The notes under the pieces: generated by a model
The model's input: the letters and a program-made list of their open reading frames with translations, nothing else
Told to the model about the DNA's origin: nothing
The model's database searches: none
Shown here: in pieces, positions 52,388-60,020 of the stretch
Layout: every line of letters starts with the position of its first letter
How positions within the stretch are numbered: the stretch's first letter is position 1
Assembly: GCF_028369295.1 (NCBI RefSeq)
Contig: NZ_JAQMYP010000004.1
Coordinates: forward strand, 248,001 to 312,000
Direction: 5' to 3'
From: Streptomyces sp. HD
GTDB taxonomy: Bacteria > Actinomycetota > Actinomycetes > Streptomycetales > Streptomycetaceae
Length of the DNA stretch: 64,000 nucleotides
Made by a program: the position numbers and the translations under genes

Positions 52388-54313
52388 TCACCTCACGATG
52401 GTCGCGACGGGGAGCTTCTCGATCCGGATCGCCGACGCCTTGAACTCCGCCGTCCCCGCGATCGGGCAGTTCGCCTCGATGGTCAGCTGGTTGGTGTCCA
52501 CCTCGTCGGGAAAGTGCATGGTCATGAAGGCGAGCCCCGGCCGCAGCGCGGTGTCGACCCACACCGGCGCGACGACCGAACCGCGCCTTGAGGTCACCTG
52601 GACCTCCTCACCGACGACAACCCCGTACCGCTCGGCGTCCTCCGGGCACAGCTCGACGTACTCGCCGCGCCGCAGCGGGGAGGCGTAACTCCCGCTCTGC
52701 ACACCGGTGTTGTAGGAGTCGAGCCGCCGTCCGGTGGTGAGCCGGATCGGGTACTCCTCGTCGGTGAGGTCGACCGGCGGATCGTGCTGGACGATCCCGA
52801 AGGGCGCCGCCATCCCGCGCCGCGCCGGGTCCGTCTCCCACAACCGGCCGTGCAGATACGTCGGTTCGAGCCGCCCCGTGCTCGGGCACGGCCACTGGAT
52901 GCCCTGGTGCTCCGCCAGACGTTCGTACGTCATCCCGTAGTGGTCCGGCGAGACGGACCTGAGCTCGTTCCACACAGCCTCGGCGTCGGCGTACTTCCAC
53001 TCGTGGCCGAGCCGGGCCGCCAGCTCGCAGATGATGTCGATGTCCTCGCGTGCCTCGCCCGGCGGAGTGACGGCACGGCGCACCCGCTGCACCCGTCGCT
53101 CGCTGTTGGTGGTGGTGCCCTCGGTCTCGGCCCACCCGGCGGTCGCGGGCAGGACGACGTCCGCCAGCTCGGCCGTCTTCGTCAGGAAGATGTCCTGGAC
53201 GACGAGGAAGTCCAGCTGCCGCATGCGGCGCACCGCCTGCTCGCTGTCCGCCTCCGACTGGGCGGGGTTCTCGCCGATGCAGTAGACGGCCTTGAGCGCG
53301 CCCTCCTCCATCGCCTCGAACATCTCGGTGAGGTTGAGGCCGTAGTGGGGCTGGATCACGGTGTCCCAGGCCGACTCGAACTTCAGGCGGGTGTCGGGGT
53401 CGAGGATGTCCTGGAAGCCGGGCAGACGGTTGGGGATCGCGCCCATGTCGCCGCCGCCCTGGACGTTGTTCTGGCCACGCAGGGGCTGGAGCCCGCTGCC
53501 GTAGCGGCCGACGTGCCCGGTCAGCAGGGAGAGGTTGATCAGTGCGCGGACGTTGTCGGTGCCGTTGTGGTGCTCGGTGATGCCGAGGGTCCAGCACAGC
53601 TGGGCGCGCTCGGCACGGGCGTAGGCGTGGGCCAGCTCCCTGATCGCGGCGGCCGGTACGCCCGTCACCTTCTCGGCCAGCGACAGCGTCCATGGCTCGA
53701 CCAGCGCCTTGTACTCCTCGAAGCCGCTGGTCGCCCGCTCGATGAACGCCTCGTTCGCCAGTCCCGCGTGGATGATCTCCCGGCCGATCGCGTGCGCCAT
53801 CGGGATGTCGGTGCCGACGTTCAGCCCCATCCAGCTCTCCGCCCACTCGGCGGTGGAGGTGCGGCGCGGGTCGACGGCGTACATGCGGGCGCCGTTGTGG
53901 ATGCCCTTGAGTACGTGCTGGAAGAAGATCGGGTGCGCGAAGCGGGCGTTGGAGCCCCACATCACGATGACGTCGGTGTGCTCGATCTCCTCGTAGGAGG
54001 AGGTGCCGCCGCCCGACCCGAAGGCTGCTGAGAGCCCGGCGACGCTCGGCGCGTGGCAGGTGCGGTTGCAGGAGTCGACGTTGTTGGTGCCCATGACGAC
54101 GCGGGCGAACTTCTGCGCCACGTAGTTCATCTCGTTGGTGGCGCGGGCGCAGGAGAACATGCCGAAGGAGCCGCGGTTGCGGGCCAGGCCCTCGGCCGCG
54201 CGGGTCAGGGCCTCCTCCCAGGTCGCCTGCCGGAAGGGCTCGTCGCGGGAGTCACGTACGAGCGGGTGCGTCAGCCGCGTGTAGTTCTTCGGAGTTCGGT
54301 CGCGTTTCCTCAT
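52388..54313 (-). CDS. Formate dehydrogenase catalytic subunit lacking its N-terminal Fe4S4 domain
   Basis: 641 residues. It begins directly at the RLTHPLVRD junction that normally follows the Fe4S4 domain. The active-site stretch NNVDSCNRTCHAPSVAGL holds the molybdenum-binding Cys (not Sec) and the adjacent His of formate dehydrogenases. MGD-binding landmarks such as MWGSNARFAHP, GQNNVQGGGDMGAIPN and the C-terminal molybdopterin-binding fold (about 520-641) are present. The missing domain lies in the gene two positions downstream. It follows panE-like after 10 bases. Confidence 0.92.
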   Translation of the reverse strand: MRKRDRTPKNYTRLTHPLVRDSRDEPFRQATWEEALTRAAEGLARNRGSFGMFSCARATNEMNYVAQKFARVVMGTNNVDSCNRTCHAPSVAGLSAAFGSGGGTSSYEEIEHTDVIVMWGSNARFAHPIFFQHVLKGIHNGARMYAVDPRRTSTAEWAESWMGLNVGTDIPMAHAIGREIIHAGLANEAFIERATSGFEEYKALVEPWTLSLAEKVTGVPAAAIRELAHAYARAERAQLCWTLGITEHHNGTDNVRALINLSLLTGHVGRYGSGLQPLRGQNNVQGGGDMGAIPNRLPGFQDILDPDTRLKFESAWDTVIQPHYGLNLTEMFEAMEEGALKAVYCIGENPAQSEADSEQAVRRMRQLDFLVVQDIFLTKTAELADVVLPATAGWAETEGTTTNSERRVQRVRRAVTPPGEAREDIDIICELAARLGHEWKYADAEAVWNELRSVSPDHYGMTYERLAEHQGIQWPCPSTGRLEPTYLHGRLWETDPARRGMAAPFGIVQHDPPVDLTDEEYPIRLTTGRRLDSYNTGVQSGSYASPLRRGEYVELCPEDAERYGVVVGEEVQVTSRRGSVVAPVWVDTALRPGLAFMTMHFPDEVDTNQLTIEANCPIAGTAEFKASAIRIEKLPVATIVR

Positions 54314-54323
54314 ACGGCGCTCC

Positions 54324-55295
54324 TCATGCGGCGCTCCTCAGCGCGAGCAGGTCCGAGATGGCGTGCACGGTGCGCAGGGTGGGCACCTGGACGCCGGTGA
54401 TCTCCGCCAACTCGACGACCGCCGCGAGCAGTACGTCGAGTTCGAGCGGCTTGCCGCGCTCCAGGTCCTGGAGCGTGGAGGTGCGGTGGTCGCCGACCCG
54501 CTCGGCGCCCGCGAGGCGACGCTCGATGGAGACGGCGACCTCGCAGCCGAGGGCCTCGGCGACCGCGAGCGTCTCGGTCATCATGATCTCGATGACCTTG
54601 CGGGTGCCGCCGTGCAGGCACATCTGCCGCATGGTGGCGCGGGCCAGCGCGCTGATCGGGTTGAAGGAGATGTTGCCGAGCAGTTTGAGCCAGATGTCGT
54701 TGCGCAGGTCGGGTTCGACCGGGCACTTGAGACCGCCGGCGACCATGGCCTCGCTGAGGTCCAGACAGCGCTTGGAGACGCTGCGGTCGGGCTCCCCGAT
54801 GGAGAACCGGGTGCCTTCCAAGTGCCGTACGACACCCGGGCCTTCGAGTTGGGTGGCGGCGTAGACCACGCAGCCGACGGCCCGTTCGGGCGCGATCACC
54901 GCACTGACCGCGCCGTCCGGGTCCACACTCTCGACGCGGTGGCCGTCGTGCGGGCCGCCGTGCCGGTGGAAGTACCACCAGGGGATGCCGTTCTGGGCGG
55001 CCACGACCGCCGTGCCGTCGTGCAGAAGGGGCTCGATGAGCGGCCCGCACGCCGCGTACGAGTTGGCCTTCAGGCCCAGAAGGACATAGTCGACCGGGCC
55101 GACCTCGGCCGGGTCGTCGGTGGCGTGGGCGCGGGCGGTGAAGTCGCCGCGCGTACTGAGCACCCGCACTCCGTGCTGCCTCATGGCCGCGAGATGCGGT
55201 CCACGGGCGATCAGGTGCACGTCGGCGCCGGCGCGATGCAGCGCGGCTCCGACGTAGGCGCCGATGGCACCGGCGCCGAGGACTGCAACTTTCAC
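54324..55295 (-). CDS. Ketopantoate reductase-like (PanE/ApbA) oxidoreductase
   Basis: 323 residues from the GTG at 55295 (VKVAVLGAGAIGAYVGAALH). It has the N-terminal Rossmann domain GAGAIG, then LGLKANSYAACGPLI, VAAQNGIPWWYF, and a helical C-terminal domain with KLLGNISFNPISALARAT, carrying the conserved Lys and Asn. It would be an NAD(P)H 2-hydroxyacid/2-ketoacid reductase. Its position at the head of a formate dehydrogenase operon suggests a linked substrate rather than pantothenate synthesis, but that is inference. The upstream gap carries a GntR-type motif. Confidence 0.87.
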   Translation of the reverse strand: MKVAVLGAGAIGAYVGAALHRAGADVHLIARGPHLAAMRQHGVRVLSTRGDFTARAHATDDPAEVGPVDYVLLGLKANSYAACGPLIEPLLHDGTAVVAAQNGIPWWYFHRHGGPHDGHRVESVDPDGAVSAVIAPERAVGCVVYAATQLEGPGVVRHLEGTRFSIGEPDRSVSKRCLDLSEAMVAGGLKCPVEPDLRNDIWLKLLGNISFNPISALARATMRQMCLHGGTRKVIEIMMTETLAVAEALGCEVAVSIERRLAGAERVGDHRTSTLQDLERGKPLELDVLLAAVVELAEITGVQVPTLRTVHAISDLLALRSAA

Positions 55296-55399
55296 TTCGG
55301 AACGCTCCGTTCGGTCGAGGGAGTACCGCGGAGGTGGCTGGGAAGTAGTGCCGATCGGCTCGAATCGCACCGACTCACACCGAATCTCGTCGACTGAAT

Positions 55400-55413
55400 A
55401 TTGTCTACAGTAT
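55400..55413. promoter_or_regulatory. Candidate GntR operator in fdh/transporter divergent region
   Basis: ATTGTCTACAGTAT. Its core GTCTACAGT (55403-55411) is the reverse complement of ACTGTAGAC at 58181-58189 in the gntR promoter. It is AT-rich relative to its surroundings and lies 105 bases before the panE-like start and 155 before the MFS start. Confidence 0.55.
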
Positions 55414-55567
55414 GGATAGGGGGTCAGCAAGGGTTCGCGCACGGCGTTCGGGAAGGCAGGCTTTCCGGACAGTGTTCGACCGTTCGTCGCGCCCTGCATA
55501 CCGCTCACCGAATACGGTCGACGCGCCGCCTTCTCAACTGCCGTGCGGCTCCCTACCGTTCCGGATC

Positions 55568-56902
55568 ATGAGTCCACCGGTCGCACCCCCGGGATGGAGC
55601 CGCTGGCTGGTTCCGCCCGCCGCTCTCTCGGTTCATCTGTCCATCGGCCAGGCCTACGCCTGGAGCGTGTTCAAGCCGCCGCTCGAATCCGCCCTCGGCC
55701 TCAGCGGCACGCAGAGCGCCCTGCCGTTCCAACTCGGCATCGTGATGCTCGGTCTGTCGGCCGCGTTCGGCGGCACGCTGGTGGAGCGCAACGGGCCGCG
55801 CTGGGCGATGACGGTCGCCCTGATCTGCTTCTCGTCCGGGTTCCTGCTCTCCGCACTGGGCGCGGCCGTCGAGCAGTACTGGCTGATCGTCCTCGGCTAC
55901 GGCTTCGTCGGCGGAATCGGCCTCGGCATCGGCTACATCTCGCCGGTCTCCACACTGATCAAGTGGTTCCCCGACCGGCCCGGCATGGCCACCGGCATCG
56001 CCATCATGGGCTTCGGCGGCGGCGCGCTCATCGCCTCGCCCTGGTCGGCCCAGATGCTGGAGTCGTTCGGCTCCGACAGCTCCGGGATCGCGCTGGCCTT
56101 CCTGGTGCATGGATTGTCGTACGCGGTGTTCATGTCGCTGGGTGTCCTCTTGATCCGGGTGCCGCGAACCGACCAAGGGGCGCGGGGAACTGCGCGCTCG
56201 GCCCCCACCGGCCCGCAGGTGAGCGCGAAACAGGCGATCCGCACCCCGCAGTTCTGGTGTCTGTGGGTCGTGCTCTGCATGAACGTGACCGCCGGCATCG
56301 GCATCCTGGAGAAGGCCGCGCCGATGATCACGGACTTCTTCGCGAACACCTCGACAACGGTGTCGGCGTCGGCCGCGGCCGGCTTCGTCGCCCTGCTGTC
56401 CGCCGCCAACATGGCGGGCCGGATCGGCTGGTCGTCGACCTCCGACCTGATCGGGCGCAAGAACATCTACCGCGTGTACCTGGGCGTGGGCGCGCTGATG
56501 TACGGCCTGATCGCCCTGGCCGGCGACTCCTCGAAGCCGCTGTTCATCCTGTGCGCACTGGTGATCCTGTCCTTCTACGGCGGCGGCTTCGCCACGATCC
56601 CCGCCTATCTGAAGGACCTCTTCGGCACCTATCAGGTGGGCGCCATCCACGGACGGCTGCTCACCGCCTGGTCCACGGCCGGTGTCCTCGGGCCGCTGAT
56701 CGTGAACTGGATCGCCGACCGGCAGGAGGAGGCCGGCAAGGACGGCTCCTCCCTGTACACGATGTCCCTGTTCATCATGATCGGGCTGCTCGCCGTCGGC
56801 TTCGTCGCCAACGAACTCGTCCGGCCCGTCCACCCGCGCCACCACGTGCCCGCCCCGGCGCAGCAGGAGAAGGAGGTCGCGGATGTCCAGCGACAGCAGT
56901 AG
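55568..56902 (+). CDS. OFA-type MFS transporter (oxalate:formate antiporter family)
   Basis: 444 residues from the ATG at 55568 with twelve predicted helices. LSIGQAYAWSVFKPPLESAL and YGFVGGIGLGIGYISPVSTLI are typical of the OFA family, which exchanges or imports small carboxylates such as formate and oxalate. The divergent formate dehydrogenase operon makes formate or oxalate the likely cargo. The central cytoplasmic loop (TDQGARGTARSAPTGPQ) is partly encoded by a dispersed repeat. The 3' end overlaps the small partner gene by 20 bases. Confidence 0.88.
   Translation: MSPPVAPPGWSRWLVPPAALSVHLSIGQAYAWSVFKPPLESALGLSGTQSALPFQLGIVMLGLSAAFGGTLVERNGPRWAMTVALICFSSGFLLSALGAAVEQYWLIVLGYGFVGGIGLGIGYISPVSTLIKWFPDRPGMATGIAIMGFGGGALIASPWSAQMLESFGSDSSGIALAFLVHGLSYAVFMSLGVLLIRVPRTDQGARGTARSAPTGPQVSAKQAIRTPQFWCLWVVLCMNVTAGIGILEKAAPMITDFFANTSTTVSASAAAGFVALLSAANMAGRIGWSSTSDLIGRKNIYRVYLGVGALMYGLIALAGDSSKPLFILCALVILSFYGGGFATIPAYLKDLFGTYQVGAIHGRLLTAWSTAGVLGPLIVNWIADRQEEAGKDGSSLYTMSLFIMIGLLAVGFVANELVRPVHPRHHVPAPAQQEKEVADVQRQQ
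56176..56196 (+). repeat. Dispersed 21-bp repeat inside the MFS gene
   Basis: An exact match (reverse complement) to 31339-31359. It encodes part of the central loop between the two six-helix halves of the transporter and keeps the frame open. Confidence 0.8.
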
Positions 56903-57017
56903 CCCTCCGCCCGACCGGCGGGGGCTGATCGCCTTCGCCTGGGTGTGGGTGGGGGTGCCGCTCGCGTACGGGGTCTACGAACTCGTACAAAAGGCGACGC
57001 AGCTGTTCACCGGGTAG
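56883..57017 (+). CDS. MFS transporter small subunit (44 residues)
   Basis: Starts at the ATG at 56883 with AGGAGAAGGAGGTC upstream, inside the end of the transporter gene. One hydrophobic segment covers about 15-31 (LIAFAWVWVGVPLAYGVYEL), followed by a short polar tail QKATQLFTG. Tiny one-helix proteins of this kind routinely accompany OFA-family transporters in actinobacteria and proteobacteria and are annotated as MFS small subunits. Its role is presumably structural or assembly-related. Confidence 0.8.
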   Translation: MSSDSSSPPPDRRGLIAFAWVWVGVPLAYGVYELVQKATQLFTG

Positions 57018-57166
57018 GTGTTCGGAAGTTGTTCGGGCGTCCGAGGGTCTGATGGAAGCTGACAACGCGGGCGCCCGTTTCCTGTGGCATCACGTGCCGT
57101 CGTACCCGTGAGTCACTGATCAGACTGGTGAATCCCGCTACCCGAGGCCCGAGGGGATCACCAACG

Positions 57167-58105
57167 ATGAACGGCTCGCGCATCGCCGCAGTCGGCCACT
57201 ATCAGCCCGCCAAGGTACTCACCAACGAGGAACTGGCGGGCATGGTCGACACCAGTGACGAGTGGATCAGGAGCCGAGTGGGCATCCGTACCCGCCACAT
57301 CGCGGGGCCCGACGAGCCGGTCGACGAACTCGCCGCCCACGCCGCCGCCAAGGCGCTCGCGGCGGCCGGCCTCGCGCCCGGCGACATCGACCTCATCCTG
57401 GTCGCCACCTCCACCGCCATCGACCGCTCCCCGAACATGGCCGCACGGGTCGCCGCCCGGCTCGGCATTCCCTCGCCCGCCGCGATGGACGTCAACGTCG
57501 TCTGCGCCGGTTTCACCCACGCCCTGGCCACCGCCGACCACGCCGTCCGTGCGGGCGCCGCGGCCCGGGCGCTGGTGATCGGCGCCGACAAGATGTCCGA
57601 CGTGACCGACTGGGGCGATCGCACGACCTGTGTGCTGGTCGGCGACGGGGCGGGTGCGGCCGTCGTGGAGGCGTCCGGGGAGGCCGGCGTCGGTCCGGTG
57701 CTGTGGGGTTCGGTGCCCGAGATGGGGCACGCGGTGCGTATCGAGGGCCAGCCCGCGCGGTTCGCGCAGGAGGGTCAGAGCGTCTACCGCTGGGCCACGA
57801 CACAGCTGCCGGCCATCGCCCGCAGGGCCTGCGAGCGGGCGGGTCTCGCGCCCGAGGACCTCGCCGGGGTCGTTCTGCACCAGGCCAACCTGCGCATCAT
57901 CGAGCCCCTCGCCGAGAAGCTCGGCGCGGTCAACGCCGTGGTCGCACGCGATGTCTCCGAGTCCGGGAACACCTCGGCGGCGAGCATCCCGCTGGCGTTC
58001 TCCAAGCTCGTGGAGCAGGGGAGGATCTCCGGCGGGGACCCGGTGCTGCTGTTCGGGTTCGGCGGGAACCTGTCGTACGCCGGGCAGGTCGTGCGCTGTC
58101 CCTGA
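57167..58105 (+). CDS. Beta-ketoacyl-ACP synthase III (FabH-like)
   Basis: 312 residues from the ATG at 57167. The catalytic triad is complete: C113 in NVVCAGFTHAL, H238 in VVLHQANLRI and N268 in SESGNTSAASIP. TSDEWIRSRVGIRTRHI is the usual N-terminal block. It condenses an acyl-CoA with malonyl-ACP. No other fatty acid synthase genes (fabD, acpP, fabF) are near, so it is a second FabH with an unknown starter unit or secondary-metabolite role. It sits between the OFA transporter pair and the GntR regulator on the same strand. Confidence 0.92.
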   Translation: MNGSRIAAVGHYQPAKVLTNEELAGMVDTSDEWIRSRVGIRTRHIAGPDEPVDELAAHAAAKALAAAGLAPGDIDLILVATSTAIDRSPNMAARVAARLGIPSPAAMDVNVVCAGFTHALATADHAVRAGAAARALVIGADKMSDVTDWGDRTTCVLVGDGAGAAVVEASGEAGVGPVLWGSVPEMGHAVRIEGQPARFAQEGQSVYRWATTQLPAIARRACERAGLAPEDLAGVVLHQANLRIIEPLAEKLGAVNAVVARDVSESGNTSAASIPLAFSKLVEQGRISGGDPVLLFGFGGNLSYAGQVVRCP

Positions 58106-58174
58106 CGCCGCCGTGGTGAGGGGCGACGCCTCGGTGTGATGTGGTCAACTCCCCGGTCCCCTGGCCTTTGTGCG

Positions 58175-58201
58175 CCGTAGACTGTAGACGAAAGACAATT
58201 G
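58175..58201. promoter_or_regulatory. Candidate GntR operator and promoter region
   Basis: GTAGACTGTAGACG contains GTAGAC twice in tandem and is followed by AAAGACAATTGAT. ACTGTAGAC at 58181-58189 recurs inverted at 55403-55411. It lies about 70-90 bases upstream of the GntR start, suggesting autoregulation. Confidence 0.5.
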
Positions 58202-58267
58202 ATACTGGCTTTCCGTGACGGTCGGCTACGGGACGCAGTCGCCCGGTGATCGCCCAGGAGGGGACCG

Positions 58268-58945
58268 ATGTTGTCGACAGGACTGCCGCAGGGTGCGGTG
58301 CCCAAGCTCGAACGGCCCGGCCCGCTGCGCGACCGCGTCTACGAGGCGCTGCTCGAACTCATCACCACCCGCGCCCTGCAGCCCGGCCAGCATCTGGTCG
58401 AGAGCGAACTGGCAGGTCATCTCGGCGTGTCGCGGCAGCCGGTGCGCGAGGCGCTGCAACGGCTGAACACCGAGGGCTGGGTCGATCTGCGGCCCGCGCA
58501 GGGCGCGTTCGTGCATGAGCCGACGGAGGAGGAGGCCGACCAGCTCCTCACCGTGCGCACCCTCCTGGAGGCCGAGGCCGCCCGGCTCGCCGCCGCCCAC
58601 GCCGACAGCGCCGGCATCAAGGCCTTGGAACAGCTGTGCGCGGAGGGCGAGAAGGCCGTCGCCGCCGACGAGGTGGACGCGGCCGTCGCCCTCAACGCCC
58701 GTTTCCACGCGAAGATCATGGAGCTCGCGGGCAACGCGGTCCTCGCCGAGCTGGCGGCGCAGGTCGACCGCCGCGTCCGCTGGTACTACACGCCGGTCGC
58801 CCGCCAGCGCGGGCAGCAGTCCTGGATCGAGCACCGCGGCATGATCGCCGCGATCACCGAGCGGGACGAACAGCAGGCCACCCGGCTGATGCGGGAGCAC
58901 ACCGAGCACACGCGCCGGTCGTACCACGCCCGGCAGGAGTCGTAG
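58268..58945 (+). CDS. GntR-family regulator with FCD effector domain
   Basis: 225 residues behind AGGAGGGG. The winged helix spans about 15-80 (GPLRDRVYEALLELITTRAL, SELAGHLGVSRQPVREALQR). The all-helical FCD domain (about 90-215) has the metal/ligand histidines in NARFHAKIMELAGN and EHRGMIAAI. FCD regulators commonly bind carboxylates. The shared operator-like motif links it to the formate dehydrogenase and transporter promoters, so a carboxylate such as formate, oxalate or glyoxylate is a plausible effector. Confidence 0.9.
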   Translation: MLSTGLPQGAVPKLERPGPLRDRVYEALLELITTRALQPGQHLVESELAGHLGVSRQPVREALQRLNTEGWVDLRPAQGAFVHEPTEEEADQLLTVRTLLEAEAARLAAAHADSAGIKALEQLCAEGEKAVAADEVDAAVALNARFHAKIMELAGNAVLAELAAQVDRRVRWYYTPVARQRGQQSWIEHRGMIAAITERDEQQATRLMREHTEHTRRSYHARQES

Positions 58946-58960
58946 CGCCGGGACGTCCCC

Positions 58961-59785
58961 TCAGAACGCGTCCGCGTGCGTCCGGGCCCACTGCTCGAAC
59001 GTGCGCGGTGCCTGGCCCGTTATGTCCTGCACGGTCGGCAGGACCTCCGACTCGTCCAGGATCCCGTCCACGAAGAAGCGGAAGAACGCGTCGACGTACG
59101 GTGCCGGGAGCTGGGCGCCCATCGCCGTGCGCGCCTCCTCGTCCGTGAGGCCGACGGCGTGCAGATCACGGCCGAGTACCTCGCCGAGGATCCGGACGCG
59201 GTCGGCGGGCAGCAGGGCCTCGGGCCCGGTCACCGTGTGGACGCGGCCCTCGTGCCCGGCCGAGCGCAGCGCGTGCGCCGTCACCTGGGCGATGTCGTAC
59301 GGATCGACGTCCGCCGTGCGCACCCCCGGGAACGGCACACGCACCTCGTCGCCCTTGCGGATCCGGTCCGCCAGAGCCAGCGCGTTCGACATGAAGCTCA
59401 CCGGCCGCACGAACGTCCACGACAGCCCGGACGCCCTCACCTCCGACTCGGCCGCCCGCAGGTAGCGCGTCACCGCGTTGTCGTCGTCGACCTCGGCCGA
59501 CTTCCCGGACAGCAGCACGACACGCTCCACACCCGCCGCCCGCGCGTCGGCCAGGATCCGGCGCTGCCCCTCGTAGCCGGGCATCAGGAACAGCGACCGT
59601 ACGCCGTCCAGCGCGTCCCGCACGGTCTCGGGCCGGTTGAGATCGCCGGCCACGGCCTCCACCCCGGCCGGTAACCCCGCCGCCCGGCCGGACCGGCTCA
59701 TCGCACGCACCGGCTCCTCGGCCTCCGCCAGTGCGCGCACAAGCTCGGCGCCGACGTTCCCCGTGGCACCCGTCACCAGAATCAC
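58961..59785 (-). CDS. NmrA-like NAD(P)-binding reductase
   Basis: 274 residues from the GTG at 59785 behind GGGGGAA. The Rossmann motif VTGATGNVGAELV is at the N-terminus. Later blocks are VVLLSGKSAE and WTFVRPVSFMSNAL, as in atypical SDRs of the NmrA/QOR2 group. There is no classical YxxxK in the usual place. It may be a quinone/isoflavone-type reductase or a redox sensor. A short palindrome ATCACGTGAT straddles its start codon. It converges with the GntR gene with 15 bases between. Confidence 0.82.
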   Translation of the reverse strand: MILVTGATGNVGAELVRALAEAEEPVRAMSRSGRAAGLPAGVEAVAGDLNRPETVRDALDGVRSLFLMPGYEGQRRILADARAAGVERVVLLSGKSAEVDDDNAVTRYLRAAESEVRASGLSWTFVRPVSFMSNALALADRIRKGDEVRVPFPGVRTADVDPYDIAQVTAHALRSAGHEGRVHTVTGPEALLPADRVRILGEVLGRDLHAVGLTDEEARTAMGAQLPAPYVDAFFRFFVDGILDESEVLPTVQDITGQAPRTFEQWARTHADAF

Positions 59786-59892
59786 GTGATTCCCCCTCAC
59801 CCCCGGACCGGACGGCCCGGTCCGCCGCCCATCCTGCGGGGCCGGAGCCCGCCGCACCAGGGCCCGGCCCGGCTTTGTCCTGTGAGTGGAGA

Positions 59893-59919
59893 AAGTTGAC
59901 GGCAATCTGTGCGCAACTT
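59893..59919. promoter_or_regulatory. Spaced inverted repeat upstream of ROK gene
   Basis: AAGTTG (59893-59898) and CAACTT (59914-59919) have centres 21 bases apart, two helical turns. They lie about 100 bases before the ROK regulator start. This is a candidate autoregulatory site of low certainty. Confidence 0.3.
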
Positions 59920-60020
59920 CTTCCCAGTCCCGGCGGCCACTGCTACGTTCCCCTCGAAAGCAGGCCACCGAGGTGGCCGAAACCCGGCGCGCACAGGCCG
60001 ATTGAGGCGGGGAGGGGCTC

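Noticed and set aside
59781..59790. ATCACGTGAT palindrome at the start codon of the NmrA-like gene
   Set aside because: Ten bases with a CACGTG core overlapping codons is expected by chance in this much sequence.
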